From an uncultured Prevotellaceae bacterium (GTDB taxonomy: Bacteria; Bacteroidota; Bacteroidia; Bacteroidales; Bacteroidaceae): a stretch of DNA of 64,000 bases. The notes beneath the pieces are model-generated. The model had not been told where the DNA came from, did no database searches, and saw only the letters and a program-made list of their open reading frames with translations. Positions 51,506 to 61,705 of the stretch are shown one piece after another. A program made the translations under genes and the position numbers. Within the stretch, counting starts at the first letter, position 1. Every line of letters starts with the position of its first letter. The stretch is from positions 62,001 through 126,000 of the forward strand of contig ONLY01000002.1 in assembly GCA_900318775.1 (NCBI GenBank), read 5' to 3'.

Positions 51506-53156
51506 TGATGTTAGGACAGATGTTTTCCTCGCCGAGGAGCTCGTTGAAGCCGTTCTTGGCGAGCACACCGTGTACATAGTCGTTCACGCCAGAGAGAATA
51601 ATCTTAATGCCTTCCTTCTCTGACATGCCAATGAGGCTCTGCAGGTTGTGCATGCCGGTGGAGTCGATGAAGGGCACCTTGCGCATGCGGATAATGCGCA
51701 CCTTGGGACGCTTCTTCATACGCACCATGACTTCCTCAAACTTGTTGGCTATGCCAAAGAAGTAAGGACCATTGATTTCGTACACTTCCACATCCTCGGG
51801 GATGGTGAGGTGCTCGATGTTTGGATTCTCGGCCAGGTCGGTCTCGGCAGTTGGGTCAATCTCGTCGTCGTCGGTGAGCACGCTGACTTGGGTGGTCTCA
51901 GCCATGCGGCGCATGCAGAGCAGGCAAGCAAGCATGAGACCCACCTCGATGGCGATGGTGAGGTCGAAGATGACCGTGAGGCCAAAGGTAAGCCAAAGCA
52001 CGATGATGTCGCTCTTGGGGTTGTGCATCATCTCACGGATGGTGCGCCAGCCGCTCATGTTGTAGCTGACCACCACGAGCACGCCTGCCAGACACGCCAT
52101 AGGGATGTACTTGGCGTAAGGCATCAGGAAGAAGTATATCAAGAGAAGCACAATGGCATGAATGATGCCCGCGATTGGGGTGCGGCCACCATTGTTGATG
52201 TTGGTCATGGTACGGGCGATGGCGCCTGTAGCGGGAATGCCGCCGAAGATAGGGCTGATGACGTTGGCAATGCCTTGGCCAATGAGCTCTTGGTTGGAGT
52301 CGTGCTTGTGGCCAATGATACCGTCGGCGACGGTAGCGGAAAGAAGGCTCTCAATGGCACCCAGCACAGCGATGGTCAAAGCGGGAGAGAGGAGACCCTT
52401 GAGATTGTCCCAGCTGAGTGTGGGCACATCGGCTTCGGGCAGAGAAGGGTTGATTTCAAAGCGGTCGCCGATGGTGTCAACGTGGATGCCGAAGTATTGG
52501 GCCATGATGATGCCGGCCACGGTCATGACAATGAGGGCCACGAGCGAACCGGGCACTTTCTTGCTGACGAGGGGTGTGCAGGCGATGATGACCACCGATA
52601 GGATGCCTACCGCAGCGGTGGCAATATCGACAGTGCCGAAGTGCTGGAAGTAGCAGATCCACTTCTCGATGAAGTCGGCAGGCACACTGCCTTCGATGTG
52701 GAGACCAAGAAGGTCTTTCACCTGGGTGGAGAAGATGGTAAGTGCAATACCGCTGGTGAAGCCCACGATGATAGGGTAGGGTATGTAGCGGATGATGGTG
52801 CCGAGGCGCAGGACTCCGAGCAGAATCAGGAAGAGACCTGCCATGACGGTGGCGATGGCCAAGCCCGTGAGACCGTACTGCTGGATGATGCCGTAGATGA
52901 TGATGATGAAGGCTCCTGTGGGACCGCCTATCTGCACACGGCTGCCGCCAAAGGCGCTGATGGCAAAGCCTGCAATGATGGCTGTGAGGATGCCTTTCTC
53001 GGGCGACACGCCTGAAGCAATGCCGAAAGCGATGGCAAGTGGAAGGGCAACAATGCCCACGATGATGCCGGCCATGAGGTCGGCCATGAACTTCTGTTTG
53101 TTGTAGTCTTTGAGTGTGTAGAACAACTCGGGTTGAGAAGGACGAAATCTCTTCAT
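51477..53156 (-). CDS. SulP family anion transporter with STAS domain
   Basis: A 559-residue inner-membrane protein: N-terminal cytoplasmic segment, 10-14 hydrophobic segments with the SulP signature (ADLMAGIIVGIVALPLAIAFG, about 25-45), the GATGA-like ATGAIARTMTNINNGGRTP region (about 315), and a C-terminal cytoplasmic STAS domain (about 440-559; PFIDSTGMHNLQSLI). SulP proteins carry sulfate, bicarbonate or dicarboxylates; the substrate cannot be told here. The downstream flavoprotein gene overlaps its end by 29 bp. Confidence 0.92.
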   Translation of the reverse strand: MKRFRPSQPELFYTLKDYNKQKFMADLMAGIIVGIVALPLAIAFGIASGVSPEKGILTAIIAGFAISAFGGSRVQIGGPTGAFIIIIYGIIQQYGLTGLAIATVMAGLFLILLGVLRLGTIIRYIPYPIIVGFTSGIALTIFSTQVKDLLGLHIEGSVPADFIEKWICYFQHFGTVDIATAAVGILSVVIIACTPLVSKKVPGSLVALIVMTVAGIIMAQYFGIHVDTIGDRFEINPSLPEADVPTLSWDNLKGLLSPALTIAVLGAIESLLSATVADGIIGHKHDSNQELIGQGIANVISPIFGGIPATGAIARTMTNINNGGRTPIAGIIHAIVLLLIYFFLMPYAKYIPMACLAGVLVVVSYNMSGWRTIREMMHNPKSDIIVLWLTFGLTVIFDLTIAIEVGLMLACLLCMRRMAETTQVSVLTDDDEIDPTAETDLAENPNIEHLTIPEDVEVYEINGPYFFGIANKFEEVMVRMKKRPKVRIIRMRKVPFIDSTGMHNLQSLIGMSEKEGIKIILSGVNDYVHGVLAKNGFNELLGEENICPNINVALERAKQ

Positions 53157-53169
53157 GCTTACTGTTCTT

Positions 53170-53916
53170 TTACTTTTTAATGAATGCTCTGAATATAAAC
53201 CAAATATGTTGTGCGATGGCCGTGAAGCAACCGTAGTGCTTGGCCATTATCCTGAATCTTTCCTTGAGTGATGCCTTGTGATTGGCAGTGGTCATGCCTT
53301 CTGCCAGATAGTCGGCAAGTGGCTCTTTGACGTAACGGTTGCTCATGCCGCGTCGTGCGCCTTCTTTCATGCAGCGGATGCACCAGTCGAAGTCGGCGGA
53401 AAAGCGGTACTGCAAGTCGTAGGGGAGGGCTATCTCACGGTTAACGTAGAATGCCTGGTGGCACACCAGCATGCCCTCTTTGAAAGAGCGCCATGTGAGA
53501 TGCTCGGGGGGCGTGAGACGACGGTTGCGCAGGAAGTGCCCGTTGGCATCAACAATGTGGGTGTCACCGTAGAGAATGGCAGGCATGGTGCCTGTAGACT
53601 TGTCTGCTTTGCAGGTTGCCGCAATGTGTGCCAAGGTCTCTTTGCTGTGCAGAGTGTCGCCCGCATTGAGAAAGCACAGGTAGTCGCCGGTGGCAAGGCG
53701 GAGGCCTTTGTTCATGGCATCATAGAGGCCCTTGTCTGGCTCGCTGTGCACGATGGCGTGCGGGTAGCGGCGGGCTATCTCCAGCGTGTTGTCCTTCGAG
53801 GCACCGTCGATGATGAGGTGCTCAATGTGGGGATAGGTCTGCTGCGCCACACTCTGCAGGGTGCGCTCGAGAGTGGACTCGGCATTGTAGGTGACGGTAA
53901 TGATGCTGAACTTCAT
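53170..53916 (-). CDS. Glycosyltransferase family 2
   Basis: A 248-residue GT2 of the WcaA-like group: MKFSIITVTYNAESTLERTL, IDGASKDNT (about 38-46), SEPDKGLYDAMNKG, and the metal motif FLNAGDTL. A compact enzyme typical of capsule or LPS assembly. The start at 53916 matches the family N-terminus. It lies 60 nt after the GT4 gene on the same strand and 13 nt before the SulP gene, so the four genes may form one unit. Confidence 0.88.
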   Translation of the reverse strand: MKFSIITVTYNAESTLERTLQSVAQQTYPHIEHLIIDGASKDNTLEIARRYPHAIVHSEPDKGLYDAMNKGLRLATGDYLCFLNAGDTLHSKETLAHIAATCKADKSTGTMPAILYGDTHIVDANGHFLRNRRLTPPEHLTWRSFKEGMLVCHQAFYVNREIALPYDLQYRFSADFDWCIRCMKEGARRGMSNRYVKEPLADYLAEGMTTANHKASLKERFRIMAKHYGCFTAIAQHIWFIFRAFIKK

Positions 53917-53976
53917 GTGCGCTATAGAAATGATAATGGCTTGCAAGACTTATAGAATCCAATGGGACGACAAGTC

Positions 53977-55221
53977 TTACAGGCTTTCGTAAACTTCAAT
54001 GTATTGGCGGGCTACGGCGTTCTCGCTGTAGTGGGTCACCACCTTCGTGCGTGCTTGATGGCTCAAGGTGGCATAGTCGGCCGAGAGAGTCCAAAGGATG
54101 CCGTTGGCAAAGTCCTGAGCGTCTTTGTAACGGGCAACGTAGCCTGTCTCTTGATGGTCAATCATCTCGGGGATGCCGCCTACGTTGAAGCCCACGCAAG
54201 GGATGCCGCAGGAGAGCGCCTCCATGATGGTGTTGGGTAAGTTGTCCTGCAGAGATGGGGTCACGTAGATGTCAACGGCGTTGTAGAGCTGCACCATCTT
54301 CTGCGGGTCGCTCACGTAGCTGATAGGAATCATGCTGAAGGGCACTTGGTCGCGCACGGCTTCTGCTTGACCGCCCACAACTACAATCTCCATGCGCTGG
54401 ACAATGTCGGGGTGCGCTTGTTTCAGCAGCTGCAAGGCTTCCACCAGATAGCGGAATCCTTTGCGCTCGTCGGTGATGCGCTGGCAACCAAAGAGCAGCA
54501 AACGCTTGTCGGTTGGCAACTGGAAGGCTTTGCGTGCCTCTGTCTTGTCAAGCGGCTTGAAGAGATCTGTGTCAATGGCGTTCGGTATGCTGATGACTTG
54601 ATGCCCTTCGGTGAGCTTCGATTTACGTGCTAGAGATGCCATCCACTCGCTGCAGCCTACAAACGTAAGATGTGCGGAATGGTAGAGGTGCTCTTTCTGG
54701 CGGAAGAGGCGTTGAGCCATGTCGCCCAACAGACTGCCGCCTTGCTGTTCGCAGTGGTGGCAGAGGGTGGTGTACTTCTCGCAGCTGCCTGAATAGTGGC
54801 AGATGCCTGTGAAGTACCATTGGTCGTGCATGGTGATGACCACGGGCTTGCCTGCCTGCAAGATGTGGCGCAGTCCCGTTATGGAGAGGAATCCTTGATT
54901 GACCCAATGCAGGTGGATGACATCGGCACGCTGGAACTCTTGTGTCTGCGTGATGTCGATGCCTGTGTTGGCAATGTCCACCAAAAAGAGACGCTTGCGG
55001 CTGAAGCCATTGCCCACGAAGATGCACAGGCGCTCCCATAGGAAACGGAGCATATGAGCCCAACTGGAGCCTGCCGAGGCCACGGTGAGATGGTCGGTCT
55101 GTTTGTCGCGTACCAACATGCGTGCCTTGACACCATTCTTCTTCAAGGCTTTCATCAATCGGTTGGCAGCGATGGCGGCTCCGCCGATTCGCTCGGATGT
55201 GTTGATAATAAGGACTCTCAT
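53977..55221 (-). CDS. Glycosyltransferase family 4
   Basis: A 414-residue GT-B enzyme: MRVLIINTSERIGGAAIAANRL at the N-terminus, HLHWVNQGFLS (about 100-110), MHDQWYFTGIC, and the donor-domain motif SLQDNLPNTIMEALSCG (EX7E variant with Asn/Glu). A cluster of Cys/His (CHYSGSCEKYTTLCHHC, about 141-157) is a feature of a GT4 subgroup. The promoter box TAACTTTG (minus, 55237-55244) ends 15 nt before the ATG. Confidence 0.88.
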   Translation of the reverse strand: MRVLIINTSERIGGAAIAANRLMKALKKNGVKARMLVRDKQTDHLTVASAGSSWAHMLRFLWERLCIFVGNGFSRKRLFLVDIANTGIDITQTQEFQRADVIHLHWVNQGFLSITGLRHILQAGKPVVITMHDQWYFTGICHYSGSCEKYTTLCHHCEQQGGSLLGDMAQRLFRQKEHLYHSAHLTFVGCSEWMASLARKSKLTEGHQVISIPNAIDTDLFKPLDKTEARKAFQLPTDKRLLLFGCQRITDERKGFRYLVEALQLLKQAHPDIVQRMEIVVVGGQAEAVRDQVPFSMIPISYVSDPQKMVQLYNAVDIYVTPSLQDNLPNTIMEALSCGIPCVGFNVGGIPEMIDHQETGYVARYKDAQDFANGILWTLSADYATLSHQARTKVVTHYSENAVARQYIEVYESL

Positions 55222-55236
55222 AAGTCAAAAATCGTA

Positions 55237-55244
55237 CAAAGTTA
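55237..55244 (-). promoter_or_regulatory. -7 promoter box of the GT4 gene
   Basis: TAACTTTG on the minus strand, 15 nt from the start codon at 55221. Confidence 0.55.
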
Positions 55245-55318
55245 CGCTTTTTTGCCTACACGGAGGAATTTTCGGGCATTTTCTTCGTTTAGGGCTTGGA
55301 AGTTCATGGGAAATGCCT

Positions 55319-55326
55319 TACCTTTG
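55319..55326 (+). promoter_or_regulatory. -7 promoter box of tRNA-Asn
   Basis: TACCTTTG; CTTG at 55295-55298, 20 nt upstream, is a possible -33 element. The tRNA begins 30 nt downstream. Confidence 0.65.
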
Positions 55327-55355
55327 CAACGCATTCCACTAAAGGAAAGCAATCT

Positions 55356-55429
55356 GCTTCAGTAGCTCAGTTGGTTAGAGCACATGACTGTTAATCATGG
55401 GGTCGTTGGTTCAAGCCCATCCTGAAGCG
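55356..55429 (+). tRNA. tRNA-Asn (anticodon GTT)
   Basis: The acceptor arm GCTTCAG pairs with CTGAAGC, discriminator G. D arm GCTC/GAGC. Anticodon arm CATGA-CTGTTAA-TCATG with anticodon GTT; T loop TTCAAGC. CCA is not encoded. One mismatch is present in the T stem (GTTGG with CCATC). Confidence 0.95.
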
Positions 55430-55433
55430 CAAC

Positions 55434-55472
55434 AAGAGAGAGGGGAGTCAACGCTGACTCCCCTCTCTCTTT
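55434..55472 (+). terminator. Terminator of tRNA-Asn
   Basis: A perfect 17-bp stem (AAGAGAGAGGGGAGTCA side) with loop ACGC, followed by TTTAT. Confidence 0.9.
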
Positions 55473-55706
55473 ATAGTACAATTCCCTCTATATTATATTG
55501 TATGTGTTCCCTTGTTTATTATCGGCTCCTTGCTTGTTGACTAAATGCATGATGCCTGCTGAGCAAGCCGTCGTGATGTTACCGGGCAATCCACTTCGTA
55601 GTTATCGGGCAATCCATTAGCCTCTTTTTTTAAGCTTGCATAAATTCCATGCTGAGGGGAAAAGGAGAATGTGCGGGTGTCACGATTGATACCTCTGCAG
55701 CGGCCC

Positions 55707-57191
55707 TTACATCTTCTTCCAGAAGTTTGTGGTGAAGAGGATAATGATGGGGAAAATCTCAAGACGGCCAATGAGCATAAGGAAAGAGCATACCCATTTA
55801 GCAAGAGGGCTTAGGATGGCCCAAGAGTGTACAGGACCATAGTAGCCCATGCCTGGTCCCACGTTGCTGATGCTTGACATGGCTATGCCAAAGGCTTCGT
55901 AGTAATCGAAGTTGGGATGCACATTGTTGGGGTCAACGCCACTTAGGGCCAAGATGAATGCTCCCAGGAAGAGGGCGCAGACAAAAAGAGCGACAAAGCC
56001 AAGAAGAGTCTGCACCACGCTGTTGGGAATGATGTTGCCGTTCATTCGTACAGGAGTGATGGCGCGGGGATGAAGAATGTGGGTGAACTCATTCTTCAGC
56101 ACCCGGTAGATGATGCTGAGGCGCACGCACTTGAAGCCACCGCTGGTGCTGCCTGAACACGCGCCTGCGAACATAACAAAGAGCAGGACGGGCATGAGTT
56201 GGACGGGCCAGAGCGTGTAATCGACAGTGGCCAATCCTGTGGTGGTCTGCAGGGAGATGACGGTGAAGAGGCTGTGGCGAATTGCATCCTCGATGTCGTG
56301 GATGGGGTCGTTGAGCGCCAAGAAAAGGGCACAGAGGCACGATGCTCCCAGCACGATGATGATATAGGCCTTGAGTTCAGCATCGCTGAAGAACTTCTTC
56401 ACCTTTCCTTTTAGCATCGTATAGTATATTAATGTGTAGTTGATGCCAGACACAAACATGAAGAAGATGAGCACATACTCAATAGCAGGCGAGTGGTAGA
56501 GGTCTCCCAGCAGGTCGGAGTGGGTGCCGTAGCCGCCCGTTGCAGTGGTGCACATCGAGTAGTTGATGGCATCGAATGTCGGCATTCCGCAGATGACGAG
56601 TGCCAAGATGCAGAGGATGGTGAGCCCCACATACACGCCGCCGATCCAGCGCACCGCCATAGAGATGCGGGGGTGCACCTTGTTGTGCATAGGGCCTGTT
56701 GCCTCGGCAGCAAAGAGCTTTACTTCGCCCACGCCGAAAGCCGGCAAAATAGCGATGGTGAAGAACACGATGCCGATGCCTCCAATCCATTGGGTGAGGC
56801 TGCGCCAGAAGAGGAGGCCGCGCGGCATGACATCTATATTGTCGATGATGGTGGCGCCAGTGCTGGTGAAGCCCGACATGGTCTCGAAGAAAGCGCTGGA
56901 AACGTCGGTGACATGGCCGTCAAACAGGAAAGGCAGCATGCCGATGAAGGTAAAGAGCACCCATACGGAAGAGACAACGATGTAACCATCCTTGCGCCCC
57001 ATCTTCTTGCCTGCGTTTTTGCTGGCAAGCACGCCGATGCAGCCCAGCAGCAAGGCGATGGCGATAGGCAGAGAGAAAGCTTTCACGCCTTCGCCGTAAA
57101 TCCAGCACACCACCTGGCACAGCATCATCAGTCCCGCCTCAATGAAGAGGAGGAATCCCATGACCTTTGCGATGAGTTTCCAGTTAACCAT
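55707..57191 (-). CDS. trkH: Potassium uptake protein TrkH
   Basis: A 494-residue inner-membrane potassium-translocating subunit with about ten hydrophobic segments and repeated M-P-M pore motifs: SGFTSTGAT (about 107-115), TATGGYGTH, TTTGLATVD and the last SNVGPGMGYYG. It needs TrkA as gating partner. Its ATG overlaps the trkA stop by one base (TAATG), so translation is coupled. Last gene of the dxs-trkA-trkH operon; the following 234 nt up to the tRNA terminator contain no recognised gene. Confidence 0.95.
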   Translation of the reverse strand: MVNWKLIAKVMGFLLFIEAGLMMLCQVVCWIYGEGVKAFSLPIAIALLLGCIGVLASKNAGKKMGRKDGYIVVSSVWVLFTFIGMLPFLFDGHVTDVSSAFFETMSGFTSTGATIIDNIDVMPRGLLFWRSLTQWIGGIGIVFFTIAILPAFGVGEVKLFAAEATGPMHNKVHPRISMAVRWIGGVYVGLTILCILALVICGMPTFDAINYSMCTTATGGYGTHSDLLGDLYHSPAIEYVLIFFMFVSGINYTLIYYTMLKGKVKKFFSDAELKAYIIIVLGASCLCALFLALNDPIHDIEDAIRHSLFTVISLQTTTGLATVDYTLWPVQLMPVLLFVMFAGACSGSTSGGFKCVRLSIIYRVLKNEFTHILHPRAITPVRMNGNIIPNSVVQTLLGFVALFVCALFLGAFILALSGVDPNNVHPNFDYYEAFGIAMSSISNVGPGMGYYGPVHSWAILSPLAKWVCSFLMLIGRLEIFPIIILFTTNFWKKM

Positions 57192-58573
57192 TACTTGAAG
57201 TACTTATCCAGTTTTCGTAGTGTTCCGCTGACGCAGAAGACCACAACCTTGTCGCCAGCCTGCAGTTGGGTGGCACCGCTGACGAGCATAGACTTGCCGT
57301 CGCGCGACATGCCGCCGATGTTCATGCCGAAAGGAAGGCAGAGGTCCATCACCTTCTTCTTGGTCACCTTCGAGTCGGGCTTGACGATGAACTCGGCCAC
57401 GTCGGCCTTGCCGATAGTCAGCATCTTCACGTTATCCACATCGCCCTTCAGCAACATGCGGTAGATGTGGCTGGCGGCAATCATCTTCTTGTTGATGATG
57501 GTGCCGATGTCGAGGTCGTTAGCCATGTCGAAGTAGTCGAGGTTCTCCACTTGCGCAATCGTTTTGCGGATGCCTCGTCGTCGTGCGGCCACACAGGCCA
57601 GAATGTTCTGTTGGTCATTGTCTGTCAGGGCAATGAGTGCCTCGGTGCTGCCATACCCCTCGTCGTTGAGCAGGTCCATGTCGTAGCCTTCTCCTTGCAG
57701 AATCATCGTCTTGGGAGCTACGAGCGATGGCAGTTGCTCGGTGCGTGCGGGGTTGGACTCAATGATCTTCACGTTGTTGTGCAGGGGTGCGAGTGTCCAG
57801 CTGGCACGCACAGAGAGTTTCCCGCCTCCAATGATGAGGCTGTTCTTCACTGAAGGGTAGTCATCCTTGCCTGTGAGGTGGCGGATGATGGGCAGGTTGT
57901 CCTTGGTAGTCATGAAGAACACCAGATCGCGCGGCAGAATCCGCTCATCGCCGTGCGGGCTGATGGTCTCGTCGTCGCGTCGGATGGCCACCACATGAAA
58001 GCTGTGGCCATGCGCCCTGCCAATTTCCTTCAGCGTGTGGCCTACCAGCTTGTTTTCTTTATTGCTGATTTCCCGCTCATCCTTGGGGTTTGCGTCGTGC
58101 ATCTTCACGCTGAGCAGCAGGAGCTCGCCGCCGTTGAACTCCCACAGTTGGCGCACCCAGCTGTAGCGCGAGCTGGCAGCAATGTCTTCGGCAGCCAGCA
58201 GTTCGGGATAAATCAGCGACTCCACGCCCATGCTCTTGAAGTACTCCAAGTTCTCGGGCTTCATATATTCGTAGTTGTCCACACGCGCAACAGTCTTCTT
58301 GGCGCCCAGTTGCTTGGCCAGCATGGCGCACGTGAGGTTCTCGCTCTCGTTGGGTGTGACGGCAATGAAGAGGTCGGCGCGGTTCACTTCGGCATCTTTC
58401 AACCCCGCGATGGATGTGGGTTGTCTCACCAGCGTCATGATGTCCAGCTCGTTGCTCCATCGGGCGAGCTTGCTTTCGTTGGCATCAATCAGCACAACGT
58501 CTTGGTTGTCGTTTGACAACATGCGGGCCAAGTGTGTGCCCACGGCGCCTGCGCCAGCAATGACTATCTTCAT
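57191..58573 (-). CDS. trkA: Trk system potassium transporter TrkA
   Basis: A 460-residue cytoplasmic regulator with two RCK modules. The first NAD-binding motif is [14 protein letters not shown] (residues 3-16) and the second half has [12 protein letters not shown] (about 249-260); each half ends in a TrkA-C domain (about 140-220 and 375-460). It binds nucleotides and gates TrkH. The start overlaps the dxs stop by 4 bp (ATGA), and the stop overlaps the trkH start by one base. Confidence 0.95.
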   Translation of the reverse strand: MKIVIAGAGAVGTHLARMLSNDNQDVVLIDANESKLARWSNELDIMTLVRQPTSIAGLKDAEVNRADLFIAVTPNESENLTCAMLAKQLGAKKTVARVDNYEYMKPENLEYFKSMGVESLIYPELLAAEDIAASSRYSWVRQLWEFNGGELLLLSVKMHDANPKDEREISNKENKLVGHTLKEIGRAHGHSFHVVAIRRDDETISPHGDERILPRDLVFFMTTKDNLPIIRHLTGKDDYPSVKNSLIIGGGKLSVRASWTLAPLHNNVKIIESNPARTEQLPSLVAPKTMILQGEGYDMDLLNDEGYGSTEALIALTDNDQQNILACVAARRRGIRKTIAQVENLDYFDMANDLDIGTIINKKMIAASHIYRMLLKGDVDNVKMLTIGKADVAEFIVKPDSKVTKKKVMDLCLPFGMNIGGMSRDGKSMLVSGATQLQAGDKVVVFCVSGTLRKLDKYFK

Positions 58574-60504
58574 TTCAATTCATTTGTTAGTTTGTCCAAC
58601 ACTTCTGCAATTCCTTCAGCATCAGTACCACACTGGTGGCGAAGCTGTGCCACCGTTCCGTGCATCACGAAGTGGTCGGGGAGACCAATGCGGTGTACGG
58701 GAACTTGATAGCCGTGATCGGAGAAGAATTCCAGCACAGCGCTTCCCAATCCGCCGGCAATGACGCCGTCTTCTACGGTGACCACCTGCTGGAAGTTCTG
58801 TCCCACTTCGTGCAGAATGTCTTCGTCGAGGGGCTTGAGGAAACGCATGTCGTAGTGTGCAATATGCAGAGGCTGTGCCGCATGGGCGTTCAGCCACTTC
58901 AGTTCTGTAATTGAGATGGCCTTCTCTGCCTCCACGCCCAAAGGCCCGAGACTCAGCACGGCAATGCCCTTTCCGTCTTTCAGTTTCCGGCCCTTGCCCA
59001 CAGGAATCTCTTCCAGTTCGCATCGCCAGTCCACCGTGTTGCCGCATCCTCGTGGGTAGCGAATCACGAATGTGCCCTTGTTGGGCAGTTGGGCTGTGTA
59101 CATCAGTCGTCGCAGCTCCGGCTCGTTCAGAGGCGAAGCGATGGTCAGGTTGGGGATGGGGCGCAGGAAAGCGAGGTCGAACGCTCCGTGGTGTGTGGAG
59201 CCGTCTTCTCCCACCAGTCCGGCGCGGTCCAGGCAGAGCACCATGTTGAGCCGCATCGTGGCGGCATCGTGGATGATGTTGTCGTAGGCGCGCTGCATGA
59301 ACGACGAGTAGATGTTGCAGAAAGGCATCATCCCGTCCTTGGCCAGACCTCCCGAGAAGGTGACAGCATGACCCTCGGCAATGCCCACGTCGAACACACG
59401 GTCAGGCATAGCGTTCATCATGATGTTCATCGAGCAGCCCGTCGGCATGGCCGGTGTGATGCCCACAATCTTTGGGTTTTGTTGGGCCAGCTCGAGAAGC
59501 GTTGTGCCAAACACGTCCTGAAACTTGGGCGGGCGTGGCTTTCCGTCGTGATTCACGATGCGTTCGCCTGTGTCGGGGTCAAACTTGCCTGGAGCATGCC
59601 AGATGGTGGCGTCTTCCTCGGCAGGTGCGTAGCCGTATCCTTTGGTGGTGTGGATGTGCAGGAGCTTGGGCCCCTTCATCTCCTTGATGGCTTGCAGGAT
59701 GCGCACCAGTTCCACCACATCGTTACCCTCGGCAGGACCGAAGTAGCGGATGTCCATTCCTTCGAAGATGTTCTTCTGGCGTGTCAGCACCGACTTCAGA
59801 CTGTTGGTGAAGCGGATGAGTCCCTTTCGTCGTTTCTCCGTGAGGATGCCCCAGTTGAAGAGCTTCCTTGACAAGCGATATCGGATGCGGTTGTAGGTAG
59901 AGTTCGTGGTGAGCTGCAGCAGGTATTTGCGCATGCCGCCCACGCTGTGGTCGATGGACATGTCGTTGTCGTTCAGCACAATCAGCATGTCGTTGGGCGT
60001 GGTGGCAGTGTTGTTGATGCCTTCAAAGGCCAGGCCGCCGCTCATCGCGCCGTCGCCAATCACGGCCACCACTTTCCGGTCTTCCTTGTTCAGCCGAGCC
60101 GCCACTGCCATGCCCAATGCCGCTGAGACGGAGTTGCTGGCATGTCCGCAGCAGAAGGTGTCGTATTCACTTTCGTCTGGATGGGGGAAGGGCTTCAGAC
60201 CGTTCAGCTTGCGGTTGGTGCAGAACCGGTCACGTCGTCCTGTGAGTATCTTATGTCCGTATGCTTGATGTCCTACATCCCACACGATGCGATCATAGGG
60301 TGTGTTGAACACGTAATGCAGCGCCACCGTCAGCTCCACCACGCCCAGGCTTGAGGCCAAATGGCCCGGATTCATTGCCAATTCTTCAATGATATCCCGC
60401 CTCAATTCATCGCATACTGCAGGCAACTCCTTCACTTTCAACTGGCGCAAGTCTGCAGGGTAATCAAGTTTCGTGAGATATTTATATTGAGTATTATCTC
60501 CCAT
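58570..60504 (-). CDS. dxs: 1-deoxy-D-xylulose-5-phosphate synthase
   Basis: A 644-residue thiamine-diphosphate enzyme that starts the MEP isoprenoid route from pyruvate and glyceraldehyde 3-phosphate. The N-terminal transketolase-like domain carries [16 protein letters not shown] (about 75-90) and the cofactor motif GDGAMSGG (about 151); the pyrimidine-binding domain has [12 protein letters not shown] (about 425), and a C-terminal domain follows. It feeds UppS and quinone synthesis. It heads the operon dxs-trkA-trkH, with a TACTTTTG box 20 nt upstream. Confidence 0.97.
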   Translation of the reverse strand: MGDNTQYKYLTKLDYPADLRQLKVKELPAVCDELRRDIIEELAMNPGHLASSLGVVELTVALHYVFNTPYDRIVWDVGHQAYGHKILTGRRDRFCTNRKLNGLKPFPHPDESEYDTFCCGHASNSVSAALGMAVAARLNKEDRKVVAVIGDGAMSGGLAFEGINNTATTPNDMLIVLNDNDMSIDHSVGGMRKYLLQLTTNSTYNRIRYRLSRKLFNWGILTEKRRKGLIRFTNSLKSVLTRQKNIFEGMDIRYFGPAEGNDVVELVRILQAIKEMKGPKLLHIHTTKGYGYAPAEEDATIWHAPGKFDPDTGERIVNHDGKPRPPKFQDVFGTTLLELAQQNPKIVGITPAMPTGCSMNIMMNAMPDRVFDVGIAEGHAVTFSGGLAKDGMMPFCNIYSSFMQRAYDNIIHDAATMRLNMVLCLDRAGLVGEDGSTHHGAFDLAFLRPIPNLTIASPLNEPELRRLMYTAQLPNKGTFVIRYPRGCGNTVDWRCELEEIPVGKGRKLKDGKGIAVLSLGPLGVEAEKAISITELKWLNAHAAQPLHIAHYDMRFLKPLDEDILHEVGQNFQQVVTVEDGVIAGGLGSAVLEFFSDHGYQVPVHRIGLPDHFVMHGTVAQLRHQCGTDAEGIAEVLDKLTNELK

Positions 60505-60523
60505 AATTCATGTTAAAAACATG

Positions 60524-60531
60524 CAAAAGTA
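60524..60531 (-). promoter_or_regulatory. -7 promoter box of the dxs-trkA-trkH operon
   Basis: TACTTTTG on the minus strand; the leader would be about 13 nt. Confidence 0.6.
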
Positions 60532-60669
60532 GGTATTTTCTTCGTCACAGACTCTAAAAAAGGTGAAAATCTTTCGTTATGGGGCACTATATTATCCCAT
60601 AAGGTGAAAAGTTTGTTCTAAATGTCGCCTTTTTGTTAAAAAGTGATACGAGATAAGAAGAAAAGGCTT

Positions 60670-60677
60670 TACCTTTG
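60670..60677 (+). promoter_or_regulatory. -7 promoter box of the small outer-membrane protein gene
   Basis: TACCTTTG, giving a leader of about 100 nt that contains two small stems (CCCC-ATGGA-GGGG and AACC-TGACGT-GGTT). It is one of the longest leaders in the window. Confidence 0.6.
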
Positions 60678-60784
60678 TACCGCTACCCCATGGAAGGGGA
60701 TTCCGAAAACCTGACGTGGGTTAATTGATAAAGTGTTAAAAAAAAGAGTAGGAACAAGAGTTAATTAAATTACAATTAAGCACT

Positions 60785-61348
60785 ATGAAAAAAATTCTTT
60801 TGGCTGCATTCGTTGCAGTAGCGTCTCTCACAGCTAACGCCCAGATTTGGGTAGGTGGTGAACTCGGTTACAACGTTGAAAGAGAAAGTAATGATGGAAC
60901 CACTACTTACAAGGAACACGAATTCACATTCGCTCCTGAGATTGGTTACAAACTCAATGACAAGTTTGATGTTGCTGTTGCCTTGAACTTCTCTCATGAT
61001 GATGACGAGTACCGCGAAGAAGGCGATACTCATACCTATAGCAATAACAGCTTCTCTATCAATCCTTACATCCGTTACTCCTTCTACAAGGCTGGTAAGT
61101 TCTCTGCATTTGTTGACGGTGGCTTCAAGTATGGTTTTACTCACTACTGCGGTGATGATGAGAACCGTATCAACTGGGGTATCAACGTTCGCCCAGGTAT
61201 TGCATACGCTTTGACTGAGAAGGTTGGTCTCGTTGCTCATGTTGGTAAGGTTGGTTGGGATTATTCTAAGAAAGATGAGAATAAGACTAACGAATTCGGT
61301 TTCAACATCTACAACAACATTTCTTTCGGTGCATACGTAAACTTCTAA
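60785..61348 (+). CDS. Small outer-membrane beta-barrel protein
   Basis: A 187-residue protein: signal peptide MKKILLAAFVAVASLTANA, then about eight alternating strands (WVGGELGYNVERE, HEFTFAPEIGYKL, FDVAVALNFSH, FSINPYIRYSFY, FSAFVDGGFKYGF, WGINVRPGIAYAL, VGLVAHVGKVG, NISFGAYVNF) ending in Phe: an OmpA/OmpX-like eight-stranded porin-family barrel. Codons are biased towards GGT, GCT and GTT, suggesting high expression. Monocistronic with its own promoter and terminator. Function unknown. Confidence 0.88.
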   Translation: MKKILLAAFVAVASLTANAQIWVGGELGYNVERESNDGTTTYKEHEFTFAPEIGYKLNDKFDVAVALNFSHDDDEYREEGDTHTYSNNSFSINPYIRYSFYKAGKFSAFVDGGFKYGFTHYCGDDENRINWGINVRPGIAYALTEKVGLVAHVGKVGWDYSKKDENKTNEFGFNIYNNISFGAYVNF

Positions 61349-61377
61349 TTCGGAAGAAGTTAAAAACGATAATCATA

Positions 61378-61407
61378 AAGGTCGGCAGCGAGTCTGCCGG
61401 CCTTTTT
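61378..61407 (+). terminator. Terminator of the outer-membrane protein gene
   Basis: AAGG.CGGCAG pairs with CTGCCGGCCTT around CGAGT, followed by a T run. Confidence 0.9.
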
Positions 61408-61415
61408 TGTTGCCG

Positions 61416-61553
61416 TTTGTAACAGTCTTGAAAACGTCTGTGTAACGTTTGTAACACACCGTGTGTTACAAACGTTACATGCCATGTGTTACAAATGTAA
61501 CATAGGCTGTGTGACATATGTAACATGCGGTAGTGTTACATTTCTATTCAGGG
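61416..61553. repeat. 23-nt tandem array of degenerate palindromes (site 2)
   Basis: Six consecutive 23-nt units (61416, 61439, 61462, 61485, 61508, 61531). The best, at 61485, contains TGTTACAAATGTAACA, a palindrome with two 7-nt half-sites. Same unit length and core as the array at 13637-13751, and like it directly downstream of a strong terminator. Confidence 0.8.
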
Positions 61554-61670
61554 CGCTTTGTTTTCCTTCCTTCGTCGTTGTGGATTGTCATTTTGTGGGT
61601 TCCCCTTCCGAAAAGCGCTGCACAGCATAAAAAAAAGGGGTTGAACCCCTCTTGTCCCAAAATAAATCAG

Positions 61671-61678
61671 TACCTTTG
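61671..61678 (+). promoter_or_regulatory. -7 promoter box of metG
   Basis: TACCTTTG, 28 nt before the ATG. A small stem (AGGGG-TTGA-ACCCCT type) lies around 61635-61650, just upstream. Confidence 0.6.
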
Positions 61679-61705
61679 CAAACTGTATAGTAATCAATCA
61701 GAAAC

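Noticed and set aside
51648-52601. 317-codon plus-strand ORF opposite the SulP gene
   Set aside because: His/Asp/Gly-rich antisense product without motifs; the SulP protein is complete on the other strand.
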